A stretch of 64,000 nt of DNA from Acidobacteriota bacterium. GTDB lineage: Bacteria > Acidobacteriota > Vicinamibacteria > Vicinamibacterales > UBA2999. The DNA lies in contig JAUSDY010000176.1 in the NCBI GenBank assembly GCA_030650395.1, forward strand, positions 124,001 through 188,000, given 5' to 3'. Both the position numbers and the translations under genes were made by a program. Shown here in pieces: positions 46,661-54,754 of the stretch; within the stretch, counting starts at the first letter, position 1, and the number at the start of each line of letters is the position of its first letter. A model generated the notes under the pieces. That model saw only the letters and a program-made list of their open reading frames with translations, had not been told where the DNA came from and did not search any database.

Positions 46661-48022
46661 ATGTTCGACGCGCTCAGTAACCGGCTCCAGGACGTCTTCC
46701 AGTCAATTCGGGGAGAAACACGTCTCACGGAGACCACGGTCGAGAACGCCCTCCGGGAAATCCGGCTGGCGCTGCTCGAAGCCGACGTCAACTTTAAGGT
46801 CGTCAAGGCATTCGTCGATCGCGTGCGCGATCGCGCGATGGATCAGGCGGTACTCAAGAGCCTGACCCCGAGCCAGCAGGTCGTGAAGATCGTTCGCGAC
46901 GAGCTGCTGGCGTTGTTTGGCGACGCCAAGGGCGGGCTGACCGAAAGCTCGGCCCGGCCGCGCGTGATTTTGATGCTCGGGCTGCAGGGCTCGGGCAAGA
47001 CGACGACCACGGGCAAGCTCGCGAAGTGGCTGGTGAAACAGGGCCGCCACCCGATCGTCGTCTCGACGGACGTGCGGCGGCCGGCCGCGATCCAGCAGCT
47101 GGCGATCGTCGCCGCGCAGGCCGGGGTGCGGGTGCACGACCCGGCGGGTGAGATGGACCCGGTGGTGCGCGCCAAGGGCGCGCTCGCCGAGGCCAGGGCG
47201 GTCGGCAACGACATCGTGATCGTCGACACGGCGGGCCGGCTGCACATCGACGACGAGCTGATGCGGGAGCTGGTCGCGATCAAGGACGTGTCGGGACCGG
47301 CCGACCTGCTCTACGTCGCGGATGCGATGACGGGGCAGGACGCGATCAAGAGCGCGGGCGAGTTCAACGCGCAGGTCGGCGTGACCGGCGTGGTCCTGAC
47401 GAAGATCGACGGCGACGCGCGCGGCGGCGCGGCGCTCTCGGTGGTGTCGGTCGTCGGCGTGCCGATCGCGTTTGTCGGCAGCGGCGAGAAGCTGGAAGAC
47501 TTCGAGCCGTTCCACGCCGATCGGTTCGTGTCGCGCATGCTCGGCATGGGCGACGTGCTGTCGCTCATCGAGAAGGCCGAAGAGGTCATCGACGCAGGCG
47601 ACGCGCAGAAGCTGGAAGCGAAGATCCGCAAGGGCGGGTTCACGCTCGAGGACTTCCGCGATCAGCTGCGGATGCTGCGGCGGATGGGCCCGCTCGAGAA
47701 GATCATGGGCATGCTGCCCGGCATGGGCGGCATGAAGGAGCTGGCGGGGCAGAAGCCCGACGAGAAGCAGCTCTCGCGCATCGAGGCGATCATCAATTCG
47801 ATGACGCCGGCCGAGCGCAAGCAGGCCGACATTCTCGACGGCAGCCGCCGCAAGCGGGTGGCGAAGGGCAGCGGCACGACGGTGGAAGACGTCAACCGGC
47901 TGTTGAAGCAGTTCGTGGAAATGCAGCGCATGCTGAAGATGGTGGGGCAGATGACGGGCGAACCCATCGCGGCACCGCTGAAGAAGAAAAAGAAGAAGAG
48001 CCCGTTCAGTTTGATGAAGTAA
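46661..48022 (+). CDS. ffh: Signal recognition particle protein Ffh
   Basis: Ffh binds SRP RNA and signal peptides of nascent membrane proteins. From ATG at 46661 (MFDALSNRLQDVF) the 453-residue protein has the N domain, and the G domain with GLQGSGKTTTTGKLA (about residues 106-120), STDVRRPAAIQQL, DTAGRLHIDDELM and TKIDGDARGG. The Met-rich M domain follows with LRMLRRMGPLEKIMGMLPGMGG and MQRMLKMVGQM, and a Lys-rich end. Two earlier start codons (46649, 46652) add three or four residues; 46661 fits the family best. It begins the SRP/ribosome maturation cluster that runs to rnhB. Confidence 0.96.
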   Translation: MFDALSNRLQDVFQSIRGETRLTETTVENALREIRLALLEADVNFKVVKAFVDRVRDRAMDQAVLKSLTPSQQVVKIVRDELLALFGDAKGGLTESSARPRVILMLGLQGSGKTTTTGKLAKWLVKQGRHPIVVSTDVRRPAAIQQLAIVAAQAGVRVHDPAGEMDPVVRAKGALAEARAVGNDIVIVDTAGRLHIDDELMRELVAIKDVSGPADLLYVADAMTGQDAIKSAGEFNAQVGVTGVVLTKIDGDARGGAALSVVSVVGVPIAFVGSGEKLEDFEPFHADRFVSRMLGMGDVLSLIEKAEEVIDAGDAQKLEAKIRKGGFTLEDFRDQLRMLRRMGPLEKIMGMLPGMGGMKELAGQKPDEKQLSRIEAIINSMTPAERKQADILDGSRRKRVAKGSGTTVEDVNRLLKQFVEMQRMLKMVGQMTGEPIAAPLKKKKKKSPFSLMK

Positions 48023-48073
48023 GGCGTTAACCAGAAGCGCGGCCTCGTAGTGCCGCAGTGAGAAGAGTTCAAA

Positions 48074-48367
48074 ATGTTGTCGATTCGCATGCGTCGCACC
48101 GGCTCCAAGAAGCGTCCATTCTTCCGCGTCGTCGTGTCGGAAGCCCGTTCGAAGAAGGAGGGCGAGTTCATCGAGGTGCTCGGCTTCTACAACCCGCGGA
48201 CCAAGCCGGCGGTGGTCGAAATCAACAAGGACCGTGTGACCTACTGGATTTCCAAGGGCGCGCGCCCATCGGATTCGGTGCGCACGCTTCTGAGCAAGCA
48301 CCTGACGCGTGATCGCGGCGCGGTGGTTGCGCCGGCGACGGCCGAAGCCGCCGCCCCCACGGCATAA
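48074..48367 (+). CDS. rpsP: 30S ribosomal protein S16
   Basis: S16 is a small-subunit assembly protein. The 97-residue protein has the family core MLSIRMRRTGSKKRPFFRVVVSEARSKKEGEFIEVLGFYNP and the ISKGARPSDSVRTLL segment. It has an Ala-rich C-terminal tail (APATAEAAAPTA) longer than in E. coli. It lies 51 bases after ffh and just before khpA, the conserved order in this cluster. Confidence 0.97.
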   Translation: MLSIRMRRTGSKKRPFFRVVVSEARSKKEGEFIEVLGFYNPRTKPAVVEINKDRVTYWISKGARPSDSVRTLLSKHLTRDRGAVVAPATAEAAAPTA

Positions 48368-48371
48368 GGAC

Positions 48372-48626
48372 GTGGCGGATCTCAAGGGCCTCGTCGAAGC
48401 TGTTGCGCGCGCGCTGGCCGATCAACCCGATGCCGTGAGCGTGCGGGAGTCCGAGCGGCGCGGGCAGACGGTGTATGAACTGCAGGTCGCGTCGAGCGAC
48501 TTGGGCCGCGTGATCGGACGACAGGGCCGAACCGCTGCCGCGTTACGAACGTTGTTGTCGAGCGCTGCCGAAGAAGACGACAAGCGCGTCAGCCTCGACA
48601 TCCGGGACCAGACCGGACGGAGTTAG
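48372..48626 (+). CDS. khpA: KH-domain RNA-binding protein KhpA
   Basis: KhpA is a small KH protein that binds many transcripts, in some species together with KhpB. The 84-residue protein starts at the GTG 48372 (ADLKGLVEAVARALADQPDAVSV) and has the KH signature DLGRVIGRQGRTAAALRTLLSSAA. The GRQG form replaces the more common GKQG. It lies between rpsP and rimM, the usual place. The gap to rpsP is four bases, so translation is likely coupled. Confidence 0.93.
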   Translation: MADLKGLVEAVARALADQPDAVSVRESERRGQTVYELQVASSDLGRVIGRQGRTAAALRTLLSSAAEEDDKRVSLDIRDQTGRS

Positions 48627-48631
48627 GCCCC

Positions 48632-49168
48632 GTGGGTGAGTGGGACGACGCGATTGTGGTTGGCGTCGTTGCCCGGACCCACGGCAACCGCGGCGAGGTG
48701 ATCGTCAACAGCGAAACCGACTTCCCTGAAGATCGGTTTCACGAAGGCGCTCAGCTGATGACGCGGTGGAAGGACGGGACGCCGGCCACGCTCGAAGTGG
48801 CCACGATGCGGATGCATCAGGGCCGCCCGGTGGTGGGGTTCAAGGGCTACGCGTCGATCAACGATGCCGAGCCGCTCGCGGGCCTCGAGCTTCGGGTCGA
48901 AGAAGTCGAAACCGAGCCGCTGCCGGAAGGCGAGTATTACCACCGCGACTTGATCGGGTGCACGGTGGTGACCGACGGCGGCGAGACGATCGGACGGGTG
49001 ACGGCGGTGCAGGGTGATCGCGCCGCGAGCCGCCTGGTGGTGACGAGCCCGCGGAATGAAATCATGATTCCGCTGGCCGAAGAGATTTGCACCGTGGACC
49101 TGGCGGCGAAGCGTATCACCGTGCGGCCGCCGCAAGGCCTGCTGGAGCTGAACGGAGCATGGCGGTGA
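48632..49168 (+). CDS. rimM: Ribosome maturation factor RimM
   Basis: RimM helps mature the 30S head by binding S19. The 178-residue protein has the N-terminal RimM barrel (VVGVVARTHGNRGEVIVNSETDFPEDRF, VVGFKGYASINDAEPLAG) and a PRC-barrel domain (YYHRDLIGCTVVTDGGETIGRVTAV, then PRNEIMIPLAEEICTVDLAAKRITV). The GTG start lies five bases after khpA. It overlaps trmD by ten bases. Confidence 0.95.
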   Translation: MGEWDDAIVVGVVARTHGNRGEVIVNSETDFPEDRFHEGAQLMTRWKDGTPATLEVATMRMHQGRPVVGFKGYASINDAEPLAGLELRVEEVETEPLPEGEYYHRDLIGCTVVTDGGETIGRVTAVQGDRAASRLVVTSPRNEIMIPLAEEICTVDLAAKRITVRPPQGLLELNGAWR

Positions 49169-49935
49169 AGATCGACATCGTGACGATCTTCCCGAAGATG
49201 GTGGAGGCCGGCCTCGCCGAAGGCGTGGTCGGCCGCGCGAGAACGAGCGGGCTGCTCGATATCGTCGTCCATCACCTCCGCGACTTTACGACGGACAAAC
49301 ATCACGTCGTCGACGATGTGCCGTTCGGCGGCGGGCCGGGCATGGTGATGAAGCCCGAGCCGTTCTTCGCCGCGCTGGCCGCGATTGGCCAGCGGCGCGG
49401 GACGCCAGACGCGGTGGTGTTGATGTCGCCGGCCGGCGCGCGTTTTACGCAGGCGGGCGCGCGGCGGCTGGTGGCGCTGAACCATCTCGTGGTGCTGTGC
49501 GGGCGCTACGAAGGCATCGACGAGCGCGTTCGCGAGGCGCTCGCGACGGAAGAGATTTCGATCGGCGACTACGTGCTCTCGGGCGGGGAAGTGCCGGCGC
49601 TGGCGGTGGTCGACGCGGTCGCGCGGCTGGTGCCGGGAGTGGTCGGCGATGATCAATCGGTGGCAGCGGATTCGTTTACGCGCGGGCTGCTCGATTACCC
49701 GCACTACACGAGGCCGGCGGAATTCGAGGGGCGCCGGGTGCCCGACGTGCTGCTGTCGGGGCACCACGAAGAGATTCGCAAGTGGCGGCGCGACACGGCG
49801 CTCAAGCGCACCGCCGAACGCCGGCCGGAATTACTGCACGACGCGGCGCTCGATGCCGATGAACGGAAGTTGCTGCGGGCCTGGGACGATGCGGGCGTGC
49901 CGGCGGGACGAGACAGAGAAGGGAGCAAGTCATGA
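49159..49935 (+). CDS. trmD: tRNA (guanine-37-N1)-methyltransferase TrmD
   Basis: TrmD methylates G37 of tRNAs to prevent frameshifting, using S-adenosylmethionine. The 258-residue protein has the SPOUT-fold trefoil-knot motifs: [16 protein letters not shown] (about residues 57-72), [12 protein letters not shown] (about 113-124), [29 protein letters not shown] and [10 protein letters not shown]. The ATG at 49159 with GGAG upstream starts the conserved KIDIVTIFP. Its TGA overlaps rplS as ATGA. Confidence 0.96.
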   Translation: MAVKIDIVTIFPKMVEAGLAEGVVGRARTSGLLDIVVHHLRDFTTDKHHVVDDVPFGGGPGMVMKPEPFFAALAAIGQRRGTPDAVVLMSPAGARFTQAGARRLVALNHLVVLCGRYEGIDERVREALATEEISIGDYVLSGGEVPALAVVDAVARLVPGVVGDDQSVAADSFTRGLLDYPHYTRPAEFEGRRVPDVLLSGHHEEIRKWRRDTALKRTAERRPELLHDAALDADERKLLRAWDDAGVPAGRDREGSKS

Positions 49936-50279
49936 CGACGATGGAGCTGGTAGAGAAGGCGCAACTGACCGAACGGCCGCGGATGAAGGCCGGCGACACG
50001 GTGAAGGTGCACGTCCGCGTGAAGGAAGGCGACAAGGAACGCATCCAGGTGTTCGAGGGTGTGGTGATTGGCCTGCGCCGCGGCGGCAATCGCGCCACGT
50101 TCACCGTGCGCAAGGTGTCGTTCAGCCAGGGCGTGGAGCGTATTTTTCCGCTGCACTCGCCGACCATTTCCAAGATCGAGGTGCTGCGCTCCGCCAAGGT
50201 CCGCCGCGCGAAGCTGTACTTCCTGCGCGACTTGAAGGGCAAAGCGGCTCGCATGAAAGAAGTCAAAAAATCGTCGTAA
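49932..50279 (+). CDS. rplS: 50S ribosomal protein L19
   Basis: L19 lies at the subunit interface. The 115-residue protein has the family blocks [13 protein letters not shown]-like [62 protein letters not shown] and [22 protein letters not shown]. It starts within the trmD stop (ATGA) and is followed by a 9-bp tandem repeat before rnhB. Confidence 0.97.
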   Translation: MTTMELVEKAQLTERPRMKAGDTVKVHVRVKEGDKERIQVFEGVVIGLRRGGNRATFTVRKVSFSQGVERIFPLHSPTISKIEVLRSAKVRRAKLYFLRDLKGKAARMKEVKKSS

Positions 50280-50290
50280 GCGAGCGTTAG

Positions 50291-50326
50291 AGTGCGTACA
50301 GTGCGTACGGTGCCTTAAGTGCCAAA
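50291..50326. repeat. Four 9-bp tandem units spanning the rnhB start
   Basis: AGTGCGTAC (50291-50299), AGTGCGTAC (50300-50308), GGTGCCTTA (50309-50317) and AGTGCCAAA (50318-50326) form a strict 9-base period. The GTG start of rnhB is inside the fourth unit. Because the period is a multiple of three, other GTGs at the same unit position (50301, 50310) are also in frame. Confidence 0.75.
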
Positions 50327-50942
50327 GGTTTCCGCACGCCGAACAATTGAAAACGCCCTCCGCCGCTACGGCTTTGTGTGTGTGGCGGGGGTCGATGAAG
50401 TCGGACGGGGGTGCCTGGCCGGGCCGGTGATGGCCGGCGCGGTGATTCTCGACCCGGATCGGCGAATTGACGGGCTGGCGGACTCGAAGGCGCTCACCTC
50501 GGCGGCGCGCGACCGGTTGCACGATGAAATCTGCGCCAAGTGCGTCGCCTGGGCGGTGATCGCCATCGACCCGGAAGAGATTGATCGCATCAACATCCAC
50601 CAAGCCACGCTGCAAGCGATGCGGCGTGCGGTTCTGGCCCTCGCCCCCCTGCCAGATGCAGTTTTGGTAGATGCCTTCCGAATTCCGTCATTGCCGATGG
50701 CCCAGCGCGGGGTGATTGGCGGCGATCGCCGCTCTGCCGCCATAGCGGCGGCCTCAATTGTCGCCAAGGTGACGCGGGATCGGTTGATGCATGAGCTGCA
50801 CGATGCCGATCCGCGGTACGGGTTCGACCGACATAAAGGGTACGCCACCGCCGATCACCTGGCGGCCGTGGCAAGGTTCGGATATTCGCCGCAGCACCGG
50901 CGCACGTTCAGACCCGCGACGCTGTTTGATACCATTGCCTGA
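50319..50942 (+). CDS. rnhB: Ribonuclease HII
   Basis: RNase HII cuts RNA in RNA-DNA hybrids and removes single ribonucleotides from DNA. The 207-residue protein has the catalytic start VAGVDEVGRGCLAGPVMAGAVILD (first Asp and Glu near residues 25-26), DSKALTSAARDRL, VLVDAFRIP and GGDRRSAAIAAASIVAKVTRDRLM, ending near HRRTFRP. The most likely start is the GTG at 50319 within the tandem repeat. It closes the ffh-to-rnhB cluster. Confidence 0.94.
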   Translation: MPKVSARRTIENALRRYGFVCVAGVDEVGRGCLAGPVMAGAVILDPDRRIDGLADSKALTSAARDRLHDEICAKCVAWAVIAIDPEEIDRINIHQATLQAMRRAVLALAPLPDAVLVDAFRIPSLPMAQRGVIGGDRRSAAIAAASIVAKVTRDRLMHELHDADPRYGFDRHKGYATADHLAAVARFGYSPQHRRTFRPATLFDTIA

Positions 50943-50954
50943 GGGCCCGTAACT

Positions 50955-53012
50955 GTGCCGCCGTTCGATCGTGAAGGGGCGCTCAAGAGCGCAGACAAAG
51001 CCCTCAAGCAGGGCCGTATCGACGTTGCCATCGCAGAGTATGTGAAGGTCGTCGAGGCGCAGCCGCGCGACTGGAATAGCGCCAACGCGCTGGGCGATCT
51101 CTACGTCCGTGCCAACCAGCTCGACATTGGACTGACGCAGTACACGCGGATCGCCGACCACCTCGCCACCGAGGGGTTCTATCCAAAGGCCGCCGCGCTC
51201 TTCAAGAAGATCATCAAGCTCAAGCCCGAGGACGAATACTCGTTGCTGCAATTGGCCGACCTGGCGACCAAGCAGGGCACGCTGGCGGATGCCAAGAAGC
51301 TGCTGCAGACCGTTGCCGAGCTGCGCAACAAGCGCGGCGACAAGAAGGGTGCCGCGGAGATCAGCGTCCGCCTCGGCACGCTCGATCCCGAGGATCTGGA
51401 CGCGCGCCTGCGTGCCGCCAAGGCCGCCGCCGACATGGGCGACAAAGCCACCGCGCTGCGCGAGTTGCGCGACGTCGCGGCCCGGCTCGAGAAGAAAGAC
51501 AAGGCCGCCGAGGCGCTGGAGGTGTGGCAGGCGGCGTTCGACATCGATCAGTCGGACGAAGAGGCCCGCGCCCGCCTGCTGGCGGCATGCGTGGCGGCAG
51601 GCGCGCCCGATCGTGCGCGACAGGTGGCGCGCGGTGCAGCCGAGCTCAAGCAGATCGCGCAGGCGTACGAAAAAGCCGGCAAGGCCGACGCGGTGCTCGA
51701 GGTCCTGGGCGAGGTCGCGGCGCTCGATCCGTCCGATCTCGACGTGCGCGCGGGCCTGGCGCTCGCTTACGTGTCGCGCGGCGACCTCGCGCGCGCGCGC
51801 GCCTATCTCTCGGCGGAAACCGCCGGAGATCATCCCTCGCTCTGGCTGACGCTGGCGGAAATCGAATTGCTGGGCGGCCGTACCGACGAAGGCCGGGCGG
51901 CGGTCGTCCAGGCGCTCAAGCTCGATCGCGACCAGGCGCAAAACGCGGTGGCGGCCGGCTGCCGTCTCGCTGAATCCAATTCGGAAGCGGGCTACCAATT
52001 CATCGACGCCGTGGCCGACGCCGCGCTGGCCGAAGGCGACTATGCAGCGGCCGCGGTTGGCCTGCACGAGTTTACGATCCGCGTGCCGTCCCACCTCGTG
52101 GCCCTGATGCGCCTGGTCGAGATCTGCGTGGACGGCGGACTCGAATCCACGATGTACGAAGCGCAGGCGCAGCTGGCCGATGCCTATCTCGCATCGGGCC
52201 GCGGCCTCGAAGCGCGCATCATCAGTGAAGATCTCGTCGCCCGCGAACCGTGGAACCGCGCCAACCTCGATCGGTTCCGCCGGGCCCTGGTCATGCTGGG
52301 CGAGTCCGATCCGGATGCGATCACCGCCGATCGCCTGAGCGGCGACAGTCCGTTCCTCGCCACCGACAAACTCGACTTGAACGAGGGCGTGTCGTTCGAC
52401 CCGGCCCCGCCGCCGGCCCCTCCGAAAGCGGCGCCCGCGGCTGAGGCGGCGGCCAAGAAGAAGAAGGAAAAAGGCGCTGAGCCTCCCGCCGGCTCGATCG
52501 AGCTCGATCTCGCCGACGCCCTGGCTGCCTTGGAAGCCCCGCCAACGCCGCCTCCGCCCACCGCGCCGCCGCCGCGCTCGCTCGATCAGGTGTTCCGCGG
52601 GCTGCGCGACGAAGCCGGCCGTCAGTCGTCCGAAGAGGGCGCGGCGGAGCAGTATCAGCTCGCGCTGACCTACCAGGAAATGGGGATGATCGAGGACGCG
52701 TTCAAGGCGCTGGAGCTGGCGTCGCAGTCGCCGCGGCAGCGCTTCGACGCGGCGTCGATGCTTGGCCGGTTGTATCTCGATCGCAAAGACACCGTGCACG
52801 CCATCGAATGGCTCGAGCGCGCCGCCGAGGCCCCGTCCCCAACCCCCGACGCAGGGCGCTCGCTGTTGTACGACCTCGCCCAGACGCTGGAGGGGGCCGG
52901 CGAAAGCGCCCGTGCCCTGGCGGTCTTTGTCGAGCTCGAGTCCGAGTCGGGCGGCTTCAAAGACGTCGCCGGGCGCATCGACCGTCTTTCCAAAGTCCAG
53001 GCGCGAGGCTAG
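50955..53012 (+). CDS. Large TPR-repeat protein
   Basis: A 685-residue soluble protein made of tetratricopeptide-type helical repeats, for example ALKQGRIDVAIAEYVKVVEAQPRDWNSANALGDLYVRANQLDIGL and EYSLLQLADLATKQGTLADAKKLL. It has two repeat blocks (about 1-450 and 555-680). A disordered Pro/Ala/Lys-rich linker (about 475-545) with a KKKKEKG stretch separates them. No catalytic domain or signal peptide is seen. The role may be as a scaffold or assembly factor, as often in this phylum. GTG start 12 bases after rnhB. Confidence 0.8.
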   Translation: MPPFDREGALKSADKALKQGRIDVAIAEYVKVVEAQPRDWNSANALGDLYVRANQLDIGLTQYTRIADHLATEGFYPKAAALFKKIIKLKPEDEYSLLQLADLATKQGTLADAKKLLQTVAELRNKRGDKKGAAEISVRLGTLDPEDLDARLRAAKAAADMGDKATALRELRDVAARLEKKDKAAEALEVWQAAFDIDQSDEEARARLLAACVAAGAPDRARQVARGAAELKQIAQAYEKAGKADAVLEVLGEVAALDPSDLDVRAGLALAYVSRGDLARARAYLSAETAGDHPSLWLTLAEIELLGGRTDEGRAAVVQALKLDRDQAQNAVAAGCRLAESNSEAGYQFIDAVADAALAEGDYAAAAVGLHEFTIRVPSHLVALMRLVEICVDGGLESTMYEAQAQLADAYLASGRGLEARIISEDLVAREPWNRANLDRFRRALVMLGESDPDAITADRLSGDSPFLATDKLDLNEGVSFDPAPPPAPPKAAPAAEAAAKKKKEKGAEPPAGSIELDLADALAALEAPPTPPPPTAPPPRSLDQVFRGLRDEAGRQSSEEGAAEQYQLALTYQEMGMIEDAFKALELASQSPRQRFDAASMLGRLYLDRKDTVHAIEWLERAAEAPSPTPDAGRSLLYDLAQTLEGAGESARALAVFVELESESGGFKDVAGRIDRLSKVQARG

Positions 53013-53035
53013 CCCTGTTCCGGCGGCTTCTCTTC

Positions 53036-53260
53036 GTGGCGCTGCTGCTTGAATCCGGACTGCTGCTGGTGCTGATCCCCTGGTCCGCGTTCTGGGACCG
53101 CAATTACTTCGTCGGCTGGTCGCCCGCCCTGGGCGCGCTGTTCACCAGCAACTACTTCCGCGGTGCGATCACCGGCCTGGGCCTGGTCAACGTCTGGTCC
53201 GCCCTGGCCGAGCTCGGGGACCTGTTCGGGTCGCGGGCGCCCGGAGACGGGCCGGCATGA
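53036..53260 (+). CDS. Small two-helix membrane protein
   Basis: A 74-residue hydrophobic protein with two membrane helices (VALLLESGLLLVLIPWSAF and the part around YFRGAITGLGLVNVWSALAEL) joined by WDRNYFVGWSPALGALFTSN. GTG at 53036 is the only canonical start; a CTG at 53015 would add seven residues (LFRRLLF). No function is known. It overlaps the next gene (ATGA), which supports that it is real. Confidence 0.65.
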   Translation: MALLLESGLLLVLIPWSAFWDRNYFVGWSPALGALFTSNYFRGAITGLGLVNVWSALAELGDLFGSRAPGDGPA

Positions 53261-53925
53261 CCATTTGCCTGGTGACCGACCGCCGCCGTCTTGGCGCTGC
53301 CGTCGGTGCCGGGCCGGCGGGTTGGGCCGACGCACTCGAGCAGCAGGTCAGGGCCGCTGCGGCGGGGGGCGTCGACTTTGTACAAGTGCGTGAGCCCGAC
53401 GTCGAGGCCGCTGAGCTGGTGGTGCTGGTCGAGCGGCTCGTGGCGGCGTCGGCGGGGACCGGCACCCGCGTGGTGGTCAATGACCGGATGGACGTGGCGT
53501 TGGCCGCCGGAGCGGCGGGGGTCCACCTGAAGGAACGTTCCTACCGGCCGTCCGATGCCCGGGCGCTGGCGCCCCACGGGTTCCTGATCGGGTGCTCGAT
53601 CCATAGCGCCGCGGCTGCCGTTGAAAAACGGGGCGCGCAGTACCTCATGGCTGGGACGGTTCTGCCGACAATGTCTAAACCGGAAGGCAAGTTACTTGGT
53701 TGGGAGGGTCTTGCGGCCGTGGTAGCGGCCGCGGCGGGCACACCGGTGCTCGCGATTGGGGGCATCGACCTCCCGTCGATGAGCTTACTGGCGAAAAGTG
53801 GCGCGGCCGGGCTGGCGGCGATTGGGGCATTCATCCCACCGGCCGGTCAGGATATTTACGAGTTTGTGCAGAAACGAGTCATTGACATGCGTTTAGGCTT
53901 TGACTATGTGCGTGCCGTTTTCTAA
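53257..53925 (+). CDS. Thiamine-phosphate synthase/TenI-like protein
   Basis: A 222-residue TIM-barrel of the ThiE/TenI family. Typical segments: LVTDRRRL at the start, VVVNDRMDVALAAGAAGVHL, IGCSIHSAAAAVEKRGAQYLMAGTVLPTMSKPE, and VLAIGGID. The usual QxREK motif is replaced by QVREPD (residues 43-48, Pro47), and the ligand region reads GVHLKERS rather than GVHLGQ. These changes remove the lysine that holds pyrophosphate in ThiE, so a TenI-like or other barrel function is as likely as thiamine-phosphate synthesis. It overlaps the upstream small membrane gene by four bases. Confidence 0.75.
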   Translation: MTICLVTDRRRLGAAVGAGPAGWADALEQQVRAAAAGGVDFVQVREPDVEAAELVVLVERLVAASAGTGTRVVVNDRMDVALAAGAAGVHLKERSYRPSDARALAPHGFLIGCSIHSAAAAVEKRGAQYLMAGTVLPTMSKPEGKLLGWEGLAAVVAAAAGTPVLAIGGIDLPSMSLLAKSGAAGLAAIGAFIPPAGQDIYEFVQKRVIDMRLGFDYVRAVF

Positions 53926-53983
53926 TATTGCGCTCTGCCCCCTTGAAAGATAGGCAGTTCTGGCAAACACCCAACGTTCGATC

Positions 53984-54754
53984 GTGTTCACGGCGGTAGG
54001 TCCGCCGCTTGATCCCGCTACTCGTCTGAGGCTCGCGCGCGAAGCCAAGGGCGTCTCGACCCGACAGGTCGCGGAGTCAACGAAGCTATCGGTGCGCGCG
54101 ATCGAAGCGCTCGAAAGCGGCCGGGTGTCGGCACTGCCCGAAGGGATCTATCGCCGCTCGATCATCCGCTCGGTGGCCAGCGAAGTGGGCCTCGACCCCG
54201 AACAACTGCTGCGCGACTTTTCGATCTCGCATCCCGTCGATCTGCCGGCGCCGTCCGGTCCGTGCGCCGTCGTCGCGGTGCCGCAAGGCCGTCACGCCTT
54301 ACAAGGCGCGCTCGCGTTCATCGGCGCCATCCTGCCGCTCGTGGCCGGCGTGGCGTACTTTGGCTGGCCGTCCGCGAAAGCCGCCGGTGTTGCGCGGATC
54401 ACCACCACGCGCGCGCGTGCCACTGAGGCGTGGCGCCCCGAGATTGTGCCGGCCGGCGGATTCACGGAAGCGCCCGCGGCGCTGCCACGTCCGGTCGTCG
54501 TGACGTTGACCATCTCGTCGAAATGCCAGCTGCGGATCGTGGCCGATGGCCGCGAGGTGCTTGGCCGCACGGTGGAGCAGGGCGAGTCGGTGCCGATCGA
54601 GCTCGGCGACGAGCTGCTGCTGCTCGGCGACAACGCCGCCGCCGTGCAGTTCAGCATCAACGGCCAGGCCGGGCGCCTGCTCGGCGCGCCGGGTGATGTC
54701 CTGTCGGTGCGGATCGGGCGCGACGACTACGAAGATTTCCTGGCCAGATACTGA
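53984..54754 (+). CDS. RodZ-like protein (helix-turn-helix, membrane helix, DUF4115-like domain)
   Basis: A 256-residue single-pass protein. The N-terminal Xre-type helix-turn-helix (LRLAREAKGVSTRQVAESTKLSVRAIEALESGRVSALPEGIYRRSIIRSVA, about residues 13-65) binds partners such as MreB in RodZ rather than DNA. A membrane helix (LAFIGAILPLVAGVAYFGW) comes next. The C-terminal domain (CQLRIVADGREVLGRTVEQGESVPIELGDELLLL) resembles DUF4115. It probably supports cell shape. GTG start at 53984 chosen; no better start was seen. The stop shares one base with the next ATG. Confidence 0.82.
   Translation: MFTAVGPPLDPATRLRLAREAKGVSTRQVAESTKLSVRAIEALESGRVSALPEGIYRRSIIRSVASEVGLDPEQLLRDFSISHPVDLPAPSGPCAVVAVPQGRHALQGALAFIGAILPLVAGVAYFGWPSAKAAGVARITTTRARATEAWRPEIVPAGGFTEAPAALPRPVVVTLTISSKCQLRIVADGREVLGRTVEQGESVPIELGDELLLLGDNAAAVQFSINGQAGRLLGAPGDVLSVRIGRDDYEDFLARY

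Noticed and set aside
46703-48385. A 560-codon minus-strand frame across ffh and rpsP
   Set aside because: Fully antisense to well-defined ffh and rpsP, with low-complexity His/Arg composition.
50754-52799. A 681-codon minus-strand frame across rnhB and the TPR gene
   Set aside because: Antisense shadow; the plus strand has RNase HII motifs and a consistent TPR pattern.
53926-53983. TPP riboswitch linked to the ThiE-like gene
   Set aside because: The ThiE-like gene overlaps its upstream neighbour and no thi-box sequence is visible near it.
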